NCBI GenBank assembly: GCA_964416175.1
Contig: CAYQDF010000078.1
Location: 1-14,836 of the forward strand
Reading direction: 5' to 3'
DNA from: CAYQDF01 sp964416175
Lineage (GTDB): Bacteria > Chloroflexota > Anaerolineae > Anaerolineales > UBA4823
Length of the DNA: 14,836 bases
Positions 1 through 7,809 of the stretch are shown here, piece by piece. The notes beneath the pieces were generated by a model. That model saw only the letters and a list, made by a program, of their open reading frames with translations, had not been told where the DNA came from and made no database searches. Positions within the stretch are counted from its first letter, which is position 1. Each line of letters begins with the position of its first letter. Made by a program: the position numbers and the translations under genes.

Positions 1-1116
1 GCAGCACTCCCGGCGGGCCGATCTGTTACACCATCCCTTGATGACCTGGCGTATATCCTCTACACATCCGGATCAACGGGAAGACCAAAAGGGGTCATGC
101 TCACGCACCGGGCGGCGATCAGCTACGTGGACTGGTGTTCGGAAGTGTTCTCCCCCGCGCGCGATGACCGGTTTTCTTCACACGCGCCGTTCCACTTCGA
201 TTTATCGATCCTGGATATCTACGTCCCGATCAAACACGGAGCAACCCTGGTGCTGATCAACGAGGAAGTGGGGAAGGATCCCCAGCGGCTGGCGGCGCTG
301 ATGGCCGACGAGCGGATCACGATGTGGTACTCGACCCCCTCCATTTTGAGTATGATGGCTCAGTATGGGAAGATGGACCGTCACGATTATTCGGCGCTCC
401 GGGTGATCAACTTCGCCGGAGAAGTCTTCCCCATCAAGCATTTGCGGACTCTGAAAGGGATCCTCCCGAAACCAAGGTACTTCAACCTATACGGACCCAC
501 CGAGACCAACGTCTGCACGTATTACGAGGTCCCGGAGACAATCCCGCCGGAACGGACCCAACCTTTCCCGATTGGGAAAGCCTGCTCGCACTACCGGATC
601 CGGATCGTCGACGAGAATGGAGAGGATGCGCCTCCCGGGGAGGAGGGCGAACTGGTCGCCAGTGGTCCGGGGATGATGATTGGCTATTGGAACCTGCCGG
701 AACGCACCGCAAACGCGTTTCTGGTGGACGAGACGGGCGAGCGGTGGTACAGGACCGGGGATGTGGTTTTCGAAGACGCGGTGGGCAATTACATCTTCGT
801 TGGGAGGCGGGACCGGATGGTCAAGAAACGCGGCTACCGGATCGAACTGGGGGAGATCGAAGCCGGGCTGTACCGGCATCCGGAGGTCAAAGAAGCAGCC
901 GTGATCGCGCTCCCCGATCCTGAAAACGGGGTCATGATCAAAGCTTTCTTGAGCTTTACAGGAGGCCGGCGGCCCTCGATCATCGAGATGAAGCGGTTCT
1001 GCGTCGATAACCTCCCCGCCTACATGGTCCCGGATGTGTTCGCTTTCGCAGACCTGCTGCCGAAGACTTCAACAGATAAAATCAACTACCAGCTCCTCAA
1101 AGAAATAAGCAACTAG
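1..1116 (+). CDS. PltF/CloN4-type amino-acid adenylation enzyme (5' truncated by window)
   Basis: The open frame runs from base 1, so the N-terminus lies upstream; 371 residues and the stop are present. It is an AMP-forming adenylation domain that would activate an amino acid and load it on a carrier protein. Visible motifs are A3 (YTSGSTGRPKG, residues 21-31), A4 (FDLSILDIY), A5 (NLYGPTETNVC), A7 (YRTGD), A8 (GRRDRMVKKRGYRIELGEIE) and an altered A10 (KTSTDKINYQ, where the usual Gly before Lys is Asp). Aligned by eye to GrsA, the pocket residues read D-L-L-Y-N-A-L-V-C-K. This is close to the proline code I recall for PltF (DLLYLALVCK) except Asn at the position of GrsA 299. No carrier or thioesterase domain follows, so it is stand-alone. 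It resembles the second adenylation gene downstream and is probably a diverged duplicate. Proline or a proline-like substrate is inferred, not proven. Confidence 0.9.
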   Translation, partial: AALPAGRSVTPSLDDLAYILYTSGSTGRPKGVMLTHRAAISYVDWCSEVFSPARDDRFSSHAPFHFDLSILDIYVPIKHGATLVLINEEVGKDPQRLAALMADERITMWYSTPSILSMMAQYGKMDRHDYSALRVINFAGEVFPIKHLRTLKGILPKPRYFNLYGPTETNVCTYYEVPETIPPERTQPFPIGKACSHYRIRIVDENGEDAPPGEEGELVASGPGMMIGYWNLPERTANAFLVDETGERWYRTGDVVFEDAVGNYIFVGRRDRMVKKRGYRIELGEIEAGLYRHPEVKEAAVIALPDPENGVMIKAFLSFTGGRRPSIIEMKRFCVDNLPAYMVPDVFAFADLLPKTSTDKINYQLLKEISN

Positions 1117-1184
1117 GGGGAAGCTGTGCGCCTGACGCGCCAGGCTGCGCGGATCTCAAGGATGAACCACAACACAATCATCGC

Positions 1185-1221
1185 AATTCACGACGCTTCC
1201 CGATGGGTCACGTCGTGAATT
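1185..1221. promoter_or_regulatory. Perfect 11-bp inverted repeat before the MBOAT gene
   Basis: The arms AATTCACGACG (1185-1195) and CGTCGTGAATT (1211-1221) are exact reverse complements separated by 15 nt. The right arm ends one base before the ribosome binding site GGAGG (1223-1227) of the gene starting at 1233. No T-run follows, so it does not look like an intrinsic terminator. It could be an operator for a dimeric regulator or an RNA hairpin affecting translation of the MBOAT gene. The 116-nt gap between the first two genes otherwise holds only a weak GC-rich hairpin (GCCTG/CAGGC, 1130-1145). Confidence 0.5.
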
Positions 1222-1232
1222 TGGAGGCGTGA

Positions 1233-4139
1233 ATGCAGCAAGCTGAAACGAACAAGTCCTGGGGAAAGATCATACCCATTGTCTTCGTCGTGATCGGATT
1301 GGGGACAGCCGCGATCGCCATTGCGGCGGACCAGATTGGAATCGGAGGGCTGCCGGGTTTTGGACCCAACCAGATCTCGATGACGATCAGCGGTCTTGCC
1401 TTGCTGGTTGCGGGTCTGGCGATGAATTCATCGGTCAATTATCGCCGGTTAGGACAATGGTTGCTGATCATAGCCGGTGCAGTCGCTGTGGGACTGGCAG
1501 CGGACCTGTTGATTTTCGGGGGGCTGCCCGGGACGATGTTCAAGCAGCTCATGCTGCTGACGGTAATTGCCGGTGTTGCGGTCACAGCAGTAGTCGCATC
1601 CCCGATGATGAGCCGCAAGAGTCTGGGTGAGTGGCTCAAACTGGCTGTCTCACAGAGGATTCAGGGATTCCAATTCATCCTGATCGTCCTCCAGCTGGGG
1701 TTGTTAATCCTGCTGATGCGTTCCTTCGAGCTCGAAAGCCAGGCGTTCTACGACAGCGTCCTGCTGCTCACGTTCTACGGATTCCTGGTGCATTTCTTTC
1801 TCCCCATGGAATACCGGATGCCGTTCTTTCTCTTTCTCTCCCTGGTCGCGATCGTTGGGATCTTCGGAGCGCAGAACGGCGCCTGGCTGATCGGGTTGGG
1901 ACTGGCGATGATCGGGGTTTGCCATCTGCCTATCAAGTATTCTTTGCGCGTGGGGATTTTGGTGATGCTGGGGATATTACTGGCGGCGTTCCGCGCCGAG
2001 GCGCTTCCATCTCCCGTCCCGGCGATCATCTGGCCCATCCTCGGCTCGATGTTCATGTTCCGCCTGATCATCTACATGTACGATCTGCGCTTCGAGAAGG
2101 AACCAAATCTGTGGCGGACGCTATCGTACTTCTTCCTGCTCCCCAACGTGGTCTTCCCCTTCTTTCCACTGGTGGATTTTGCGACTTTCCGGCGGACATA
2201 TTTCAACGAAGAACGCTTCAAGATCTACCAGACCGGGCTGGAGTGGATCCTGCGCGGGGCATTGCACCTGATCTTCTACCGGTTTGTGAACTACTATCTG
2301 GTGATGGCGCCGGAAGCGGTCAATACCGCCGGCGAGCTGGTCCAGTACACGATCTCGAATTTTTTACTGTATGTGCGAGTTTCCGGGCAGTTTCACATCG
2401 TCGTCGGCATACTGCACCTGTTCGGGTTCAACCTGCCGGAAACGTTCCACCAGTATTTCATGGCGACCGGTTTTACCGATCTCTGGCGGCGGTTTAACAT
2501 TTACTGGAAAGATTTCATGCTGAAGATCGTTTACAACCCGACGTACGTCCGATTGAAGAAGCTTGGCACGACCCGGGCAGTCATGCTCGCCACGGTCTGG
2601 ATCTTCGTCATGATGTGGGCCTTTCATTCCTATCAGTGGTTCTGGTTGATCGGTACGTCTGACCTGACGCCCCATGACCTGCTGTTCCGCTTCCTGCTGA
2701 CGATCCTGATGATCACCAGCACGTACATGGAACTGACGCGGGGCAGAAAACGCGCCCTCGTCAAAAAAGCGTGGGACTGGAGAGAGCTCGGACTGGCAGC
2801 GCTGCGGGGAGCCGGGACATTCTCGATCATGGCGGTCCTCTGGTCGCTGTGGACGGGCTCCTCGATTGGCAGCTGGCTGGCGCTGATGTCGATCGCTGGA
2901 AAATCCCTGGACGGGGTCCTGGTGTTGCTGGCCGCTTTTGTTGGAATCGCGCTGCTTTTTCTGTTTGTGACAGCGCTCGAGAAGATCACAAACCAGGCGA
3001 AGGAGAGGCTTTCCCGCGGTGGCACCATCCTCAAGCTCGGGACCGTCAACGGGGCGTTCATCAGCGCAGTCCTGCTGCTCGGTTCACCCATGGTCTACAG
3101 CAGGATTGGCGGTACTGTACAGGCAGTCGTTGAAGATTTGAAAGTAGCTCACCTGAGCCAACGGGACGCGGAGCAATTACGGCGGGGCTACTACGAAGAT
3201 ATCCTGGGCGTGAACCGGTTCAACCCGGATTTGTGGGAGGTTTACAGCAAGCGGCCGACGGACTGGCCTCTGCTCCAGGACACCGAGGCCGTCGATCTCA
3301 CAACAGATTTCCTGATCTTCCATGTAAACCCAAACCAGCGCATCATGTTCCACGGGGCACGGTTTTCGACGAACGAGTGGGGCATGCGGGACAAGAGCTA
3401 CAGCCTCACCCCACAACCCAACACCTACCGGATGGCGATCGTCGGGCCGTCCTACGTGATGGGGTCAGGGGTGGCGGATAACGAGACATTCGAGTGGGTG
3501 CTGGAAGAGCGGCTCAACCAGGAGAACGACGGGAACCCGTACGTTGGATACGAGCTCCTCAACTTCGCAGTCGCGGGGCATTCGGCGCTCCAGGAGTTGT
3601 ATTATCTGGATTCCAAAATTGTGGATTTTGAACCCGATGCGATCCTGTACGTCGCCCACCAGTTGGAGGAGGAGGTCATCATCCGCAACCTGGGCGACAG
3701 ATACCTGGCTGGCTCCGAGATTCCCTATGAATACCTCAAAGAGATCTTCCAGCGCGCCGGCGCCCAGCCCACGATGACCCAGGAGGAAATCGAGCGGCGG
3801 CTGAAGCCTTTCGCAACGGATTTGATCGAATGGACCTATGAGCAGATCGTCGCCACGGCTCAGCAGAACGGCATGTCCCCGGTGTGGATCTACATCCCCG
3901 CACTCGAACTGCCATCCTCGGATGAAGTGACTGCCGGGCTCCGGCAGCTGGCCGATGCAGCGGGATTCATGACCATCGACCTCTCAGACGTCTATGCTGG
4001 GCAGGACGTGAACAAGATCATCGTGGCCGAATGGGACAAGCATCCGAACGCCAGGGGGCACCAGCTGATCGCCTTCCGGCTGTACGAAGAATTGAAAGCC
4101 AGGAGCGAAGCGCTTCAACTGGGCCTGGATGAAGAATAA
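1233..4139 (+). CDS. Membrane-bound O-acyltransferase (MBOAT/DltB-AlgI-like) fused to C-terminal SGNH domain
   Basis: This is a 968-residue integral membrane protein. Roughly residues 12-620 hold many hydrophobic segments. The MBOAT core is recognisable at about 295-500: a segment with LPNVVFPFFPLVDF (303-316), the RRFNIYWKDFM stretch (419-429) matching the RWHIS-type motif of DltB/AlgI, and WAFHSYQWFW (462-471) carrying the presumed catalytic His465. The last ~240 residues form an SGNH-like domain: VGPS (737-740, candidate nucleophile Ser740), NFAVAG (777-782) and WDKHPNARGH (934-943; Asp935, His937). Family members move an acyl group across the membrane to a hydroxyl, from a carrier protein in DltB. 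The start follows GGAGG at 1223-1227 with 5-nt spacing. The 3' end overlaps the next SGNH gene by 11 nt, suggesting coupled translation. Oddities: the usual His of the WHIS motif is Asn422, and GDS is GPS. The acyl group is inferred from neighbours to be a pyrrole-2-carboxyl derivative. Confidence 0.85.
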   Translation: MQQAETNKSWGKIIPIVFVVIGLGTAAIAIAADQIGIGGLPGFGPNQISMTISGLALLVAGLAMNSSVNYRRLGQWLLIIAGAVAVGLAADLLIFGGLPGTMFKQLMLLTVIAGVAVTAVVASPMMSRKSLGEWLKLAVSQRIQGFQFILIVLQLGLLILLMRSFELESQAFYDSVLLLTFYGFLVHFFLPMEYRMPFFLFLSLVAIVGIFGAQNGAWLIGLGLAMIGVCHLPIKYSLRVGILVMLGILLAAFRAEALPSPVPAIIWPILGSMFMFRLIIYMYDLRFEKEPNLWRTLSYFFLLPNVVFPFFPLVDFATFRRTYFNEERFKIYQTGLEWILRGALHLIFYRFVNYYLVMAPEAVNTAGELVQYTISNFLLYVRVSGQFHIVVGILHLFGFNLPETFHQYFMATGFTDLWRRFNIYWKDFMLKIVYNPTYVRLKKLGTTRAVMLATVWIFVMMWAFHSYQWFWLIGTSDLTPHDLLFRFLLTILMITSTYMELTRGRKRALVKKAWDWRELGLAALRGAGTFSIMAVLWSLWTGSSIGSWLALMSIAGKSLDGVLVLLAAFVGIALLFLFVTALEKITNQAKERLSRGGTILKLGTVNGAFISAVLLLGSPMVYSRIGGTVQAVVEDLKVAHLSQRDAEQLRRGYYEDILGVNRFNPDLWEVYSKRPTDWPLLQDTEAVDLTTDFLIFHVNPNQRIMFHGARFSTNEWGMRDKSYSLTPQPNTYRMAIVGPSYVMGSGVADNETFEWVLEERLNQENDGNPYVGYELLNFAVAGHSALQELYYLDSKIVDFEPDAILYVAHQLEEEVIIRNLGDRYLAGSEIPYEYLKEIFQRAGAQPTMTQEEIERRLKPFATDLIEWTYEQIVATAQQNGMSPVWIYIPALELPSSDEVTAGLRQLADAAGFMTIDLSDVYAGQDVNKIIVAEWDKHPNARGHQLIAFRLYEELKARSEALQLGLDEE

Positions 4140-5220
4140 GAAGCTCGAGACAACCCTCAATATCTTCCTGTCGCTGGCCAGCCCGCTGCTGCTGCTCGCC
4201 TTGCTGGAGGGGACCGCTTTTGTCTGGGAGAAGAATCAGGCCGAAGGGACCTACGCCTGGGAGCTGGTCGCTTCCCGGCGTCTGGAGTGGATCGCTTACC
4301 CGGACCCCAAGCCCGGGTACACGCTGATGAAACCTGGCAGCCATTACGAATGGCAGGGGATCCCGGTGGATATCAACTCCAAAGGGTTGCGCTCGCCGGA
4401 AACATCCTATGCGAAACCTGAAGGGACTTACCGTCTCCTGAATCTGGGGGATTCGGTTGCGATGGGCTGGGGGGTCAAACAGGAAGAGACGTACGGGCAG
4501 GTGCTCGCGGCCGCGCTCAATGCACGCTCCGAGAACGGCACACACTACGAAGTGATAAACGCCGGAGTGCCTGGGTGGAACCTGGAAAATGTGCTGGCAT
4601 ATTTACAGGCGGGAGGGCTGCGTTACCAGCCGGACCTGATCCTCCTGGAAGTCACCATTGTCAATGATATCTTCGGCAAGAGCGGACTTTTGCGCCAGAA
4701 CCAATCGCCAGTCATCGAGTGGCTGCGGAAGAACACATACTCCTGGCCTTTTTTATCCATCCAGCTCCAATGGATACAGGCCCGGACGGATGGGAAAGAC
4801 CGGATAGACGTCATCAACCCTCCGCGCGATGCGGCGAGCTATTTCCCACAGGACCCCGGAGATGAGCGCTGGGACAGGTTATGGAGCTGGATAGAGGCGA
4901 TGGCGGATCTGGCTGAGGCGAACGGCTCCGAATTTGGGATCATCCTGTTCCCCATGGAATACCAGGTCCTCGATGAGGATTATTCAACAATGGCGCAGTC
5001 GGTGCTGATCGAGAAAGCTTCGGCGGCGGGCCTGCCAGTCTTAGACCTGCTGCCGGCTTACCGCGTTGCCTGCCAGGAAAAACCCGGCGGTTCGTGCCAG
5101 TTGGAGGACCGGTACCTGTTCGCAGACGTGTGGATGCACCCTTCCGCGCTGGGACACCAGATCGCCTCACAAGAATTGGAGATATTTCTCTCTGAGATCG
5201 CCGCCGGTTTAAACCAATAG
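4129..5220 (+). CDS. Membrane-anchored SGNH/GDSL-family esterase or acyltransferase (DltD/AlgX-like role)
   Basis: The protein has 363 residues. One hydrophobic segment (about 10-33) is probably a membrane anchor, placing the rest outside the cytoplasm. SGNH blocks are intact: LNLGDSVAMG (104-113, nucleophile Ser109), NAGVPG (144-149), VTIVND (175-180, Asn179) and ADVWMHPSALGH (332-343; Asp333, His337). The segment VDINSKGLRSPE before the GDS block parallels NEWGMRD in the C-terminal domain of the preceding fusion protein, so the two SGNH units are related. The ATG lies inside the end of the MBOAT gene (11-nt overlap), a strong sign of co-translation and a shared process. In Dlt and alginate acetylation systems, SGNH partners work with the MBOAT on the outer face of the membrane to complete or edit acyl transfer; that role is inferred here. 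A plain esterase is the alternative. Confidence 0.85.
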   Translation: MKNKKLETTLNIFLSLASPLLLLALLEGTAFVWEKNQAEGTYAWELVASRRLEWIAYPDPKPGYTLMKPGSHYEWQGIPVDINSKGLRSPETSYAKPEGTYRLLNLGDSVAMGWGVKQEETYGQVLAAALNARSENGTHYEVINAGVPGWNLENVLAYLQAGGLRYQPDLILLEVTIVNDIFGKSGLLRQNQSPVIEWLRKNTYSWPFLSIQLQWIQARTDGKDRIDVINPPRDAASYFPQDPGDERWDRLWSWIEAMADLAEANGSEFGIILFPMEYQVLDEDYSTMAQSVLIEKASAAGLPVLDLLPAYRVACQEKPGGSCQLEDRYLFADVWMHPSALGHQIASQELEIFLSEIAAGLNQ

Positions 5221-5240
5221 GGCGAGCAAAGGACGGATAG

Positions 5241-6386
5241 ATGGACTTCAGCTGGTCGGAAGAGCAGACCGCTTTCAAAGAAGCGGTGATCAAATTTGCC
5301 AAGAAGGAATTGAATGAAGGGCTGATCGACCGCGATCGGGCAGGTGAGATCTCCCTGGAGAACTGGAAAAAGTGCGCCGACTTCGGAATCCTTGGACTTG
5401 CTATCCCGGAGGAATATGGCGGAGCGGGGGAGGATATCCTGACTGCAATGCTGGTCATGGAAGGCCTGGGGTATGGCTGCAAAGACAACGGCCTGATCTT
5501 CGCTATGAACGCCCAGATGTGGAGCGTGCAGCACCCGATCCTGGCGTTTGGGAGTGAAGCGCAGAAGCGAAAATATTTGCCCGGCATGTGCCGGGGGGAG
5601 ATCTTCGGGGCGCACGGCATGTCCGAGCCTGACTCCGGCTCAGATGCCTACAGCCTGAGGACGCGCGCCGAGCGGAGAGACGGCGGATACTTGCTCAATG
5701 GGACCAAGATGTTCGTGAGCAACGCGCCGTTTGCCGATGTCTCCCTCGTGTTTGCGACTGTCGATCCTGCGAAGGGGCGCAGCGGCATCACCGCGTTCCT
5801 GGTGGATAAGGGCACGACAGGCTTCAGCTTCAGCCGGGGGATCGAGAAGATGGGGCTGCGGACTTCGCCGATGGGCGAGCTGATCCTCCAGGACTGTTAC
5901 GTCTCGGAAGACTGCCGCCTTGGACCTGAGGGCGCCGGTTCAGCCATCTTCAACAGCTCGATGGAGTGGGAGCGGGCCTGCATTTTGGGGAGCCATGTCG
6001 GGGCGATGGAGCGCCAGCTGGAGAACTGCATCCGCTATGCCCGCGAGCGGAGGCAGTTCGGGCAGCCGATCGGGAAATTTCAATCGGTTGCCAACCGCAT
6101 CGCCGATATGAAAGTACGGCTGGAGACAGCCCGTCTGCTGTTGTACAAGGTCGCCTGGTTGAAGAAGATGGGGAAATCAGCGATCATTGAAGCTGCCCTG
6201 GCGAAGCTGTACCTGAGCGAGTGCTTCGTCCAGAACAGCCTGGACGCGGTGCGCGTGCACGGGGGGTACGGCTACATGACCGAATTCGAGCTGGAACGCG
6301 ACCTCCGCGATTCGGTCGGGGGGACGATCTATTCAGGGACCTCCGATATTCAAAGGATGATCATCGCCAGGCTGTCGGGGCTGTAA
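5241..6386 (+). CDS. Acyl-CoA-dehydrogenase-fold flavoenzyme, PltE/CloN3-like L-prolyl-carrier-protein dehydrogenase
   Basis: The 381-residue length is usual for the family. Recognisable landmarks are IPEEYGGAG (55-63), MSEPDSGSDA (127-136), the RRQFGQPIGKFQ segment (270-281) and YSGTSDIQR (364-372). The expected catalytic base is Glu244 in SSMEWERACIL, the position used in isovaleryl-CoA dehydrogenase and PltE. The alternative position of medium-chain enzymes is Ser365 here, which fits that subgroup. From memory of PltE, the SSM-WERAC and MERQLE-RRQFG-PIG blocks are shared nearly word for word. PltE, RedW and CloN3 oxidise prolyl-S-carrier protein to pyrrolyl-2-carboxyl-S-carrier protein with FAD. 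The start follows AAAGGA (5228-5233), 20 nt after the SGNH gene. Two PltF-type ligases and two halogenases nearby strongly support the pyrrole role over fatty-acid oxidation. Confidence 0.88.
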   Translation: MDFSWSEEQTAFKEAVIKFAKKELNEGLIDRDRAGEISLENWKKCADFGILGLAIPEEYGGAGEDILTAMLVMEGLGYGCKDNGLIFAMNAQMWSVQHPILAFGSEAQKRKYLPGMCRGEIFGAHGMSEPDSGSDAYSLRTRAERRDGGYLLNGTKMFVSNAPFADVSLVFATVDPAKGRSGITAFLVDKGTTGFSFSRGIEKMGLRTSPMGELILQDCYVSEDCRLGPEGAGSAIFNSSMEWERACILGSHVGAMERQLENCIRYARERRQFGQPIGKFQSVANRIADMKVRLETARLLLYKVAWLKKMGKSAIIEAALAKLYLSECFVQNSLDAVRVHGGYGYMTEFELERDLRDSVGGTIYSGTSDIQRMIIARLSGL

Positions 6387-6418
6387 TAAGCCCTCGAAAT
6401 CTGGTTTCCAGGAGCAAA

Positions 6419-7777
6419 ATGCCAGATCTGCCCACACTATTTCTCCAAATAGGAGTCATCCTGGCCCTGGCAAGGGCATTGGGGTGGTTGTTTCGGAAGA
6501 TCTACCAGCCTCAGGTCGTAGGGGAGATGATAGCGGGGATACTCTTAGGACCATCTCTCTTGGGATGGCTCGCTCCAAATGTCTATAAGTTTCTATTCCC
6601 CATAGAGAGCCTCGGATTCCTGGACTCATTGAGCCAAATCGGGTTACTGCTGTTCATGTTCTTGATCGGACTGGAGCTGGACCCGAAGGTATTCCAGGGC
6701 CGCCGACGGGCAACGTTTCTGATCAGCACTGTCAGCATAGCCTTCCCTTTCACTCTTGGTATACTGCTCGCCATCTTCCTGCACCCGATCTTTTCGGCGG
6801 CGGAGGTAAGCCTGTTCAATTTTGCACTTTTCATGGGCGCGGCGATGAGTATCACAGCCTTCCCGGTATTGGCACGCATCCTCAGTGAGAGAAAACTCAT
6901 GCGGACGCCTCTCGGAGGCATGGCTATCGCATGCGCAGCGATCAACGATATCGCTGGATGGGGGATCCTGGCCCTGGTCGTGCTCGTCGCCCGGGCAGAG
7001 GTTACCTCGATACCTTTGTGGGCAACTATCCCGGGCGTAATGGTTTTTGTAGGCGCGATGTGGTTCTTGATCAGGCCGCTGGTCTCGAAGCTGGGAAGTG
7101 TGTTCGAAGCGCACGGCTCGCTGACTCAGGGGATGCTGGTTGTCATACTGTTAATAGTCCTGGGGTCTGGCTGGATCACGGAACAGCTCGGGATCCACGC
7201 ATTGTTTGGTGCATTTCTCGCTGGCGTGATCATGCCAAAGAACATTGGGCTGATTCACTCCCTCAACGAGAAGATCAACGATGTGGCGGTCGTGCTGTTA
7301 CTACCCTTGTTCTTCGCTTTTGTCGGCCTGCGTGCGAACCTGAGCCTGGTTTCCGGCGGCGGGATGTGGGGCATCGCGTCCCTCATCATTTTCGTGGCGG
7401 TGCTGGGGAAGCTGGGGGGGTCGATGATCGCAGCTCGAATCACCAGGATGCCCTGGCGGGAAGCCAGCGCGCTCGGCGTCTTGATGAACACGCGTGGATT
7501 AATGGAGCTCGTCCTGTTAAATATCGGGCTTGACATTGGTTTGATCTCTCCAGAGCTGTTTGGCATGCTCGTATTAATGGCCATCGCTACAACTTTTATG
7601 ACTTCACCCGTCCTCGAGTGGGTCTATTTCGCTCGCCTGTTACCGAAGGGCTACCCGACGCCCGCTACGGCAGCCAACGAACCGTGGCTTGAGCTCGGAT
7701 TAGGGGATATCAAAGAAGGCGAGGTGAGCCATAAATCCGATGAATCGGAAGATATCTTCAGTGTTGGTGAAATCTGA
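6419..7777 (+). CDS. CPA2-family (KefB/NapA-type) cation:proton antiporter
   Basis: The protein has 452 residues and about 12-13 hydrophobic segments. The family signature is clear: QPQVVGEMIAGILLGPSLLG (30-49), SITAFPVLARIL (144-155), AAINDIAGW (173-181) with the ion-binding Asn176-Asp177 pair, FGAFLAGVIMP (263-273), LPLFFAFVGL (295-304), Lys331 in the FVAVLGKLGG segment, and MNTRGLMELVLLNIGL (356-371). The C-terminal ~40 residues are hydrophilic and acidic, with no TrkA-N/RCK domain as in KefB. I chose the ATG at 6419 because GGAG (6411-6414) precedes it and the next residues start the first membrane helix; an upstream in-frame extension would lie within the dehydrogenase gene and encodes Arg-rich non-family sequence. 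It likely exchanges Na+ or K+ for H+. In this cluster it may serve resistance or product export; that is inference. Confidence 0.9.
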   Translation: MPDLPTLFLQIGVILALARALGWLFRKIYQPQVVGEMIAGILLGPSLLGWLAPNVYKFLFPIESLGFLDSLSQIGLLLFMFLIGLELDPKVFQGRRRATFLISTVSIAFPFTLGILLAIFLHPIFSAAEVSLFNFALFMGAAMSITAFPVLARILSERKLMRTPLGGMAIACAAINDIAGWGILALVVLVARAEVTSIPLWATIPGVMVFVGAMWFLIRPLVSKLGSVFEAHGSLTQGMLVVILLIVLGSGWITEQLGIHALFGAFLAGVIMPKNIGLIHSLNEKINDVAVVLLLPLFFAFVGLRANLSLVSGGGMWGIASLIIFVAVLGKLGGSMIAARITRMPWREASALGVLMNTRGLMELVLLNIGLDIGLISPELFGMLVLMAIATTFMTSPVLEWVYFARLLPKGYPTPATAANEPWLELGLGDIKEGEVSHKSDESEDIFSVGEI

Positions 7778-7809
7778 TGCGGCATACCCCCATTTAGAGG
7801 TGAAGGCTC

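Noticed and set aside
1130..1145. Hairpin GCCTG/CAGGC after the first adenylation gene as a terminator
   Set aside because: The stem is only 5 bp and no T-run follows.
1631..2497. A 288-codon forward open frame inside the MBOAT gene
   Set aside because: It is out of frame with a convincing membrane protein, and its Arg/Pro/Gly-rich translation shows no domain.
5241..6386. Ordinary fatty-acid beta-oxidation acyl-CoA dehydrogenase
   Set aside because: The Glu244 context (SSMEWERAC), Ser365 and the prolyl ligase and halogenase neighbours fit PltE/CloN3 better, though phylogeny would settle it.
6221..6418. Upstream in-frame extension of the first antiporter
   Set aside because: It would overlap the dehydrogenase gene by 166 nt and encode an Arg-rich leader unlike any antiporter; the ATG at 6419 has a ribosome binding site and starts the first helix.
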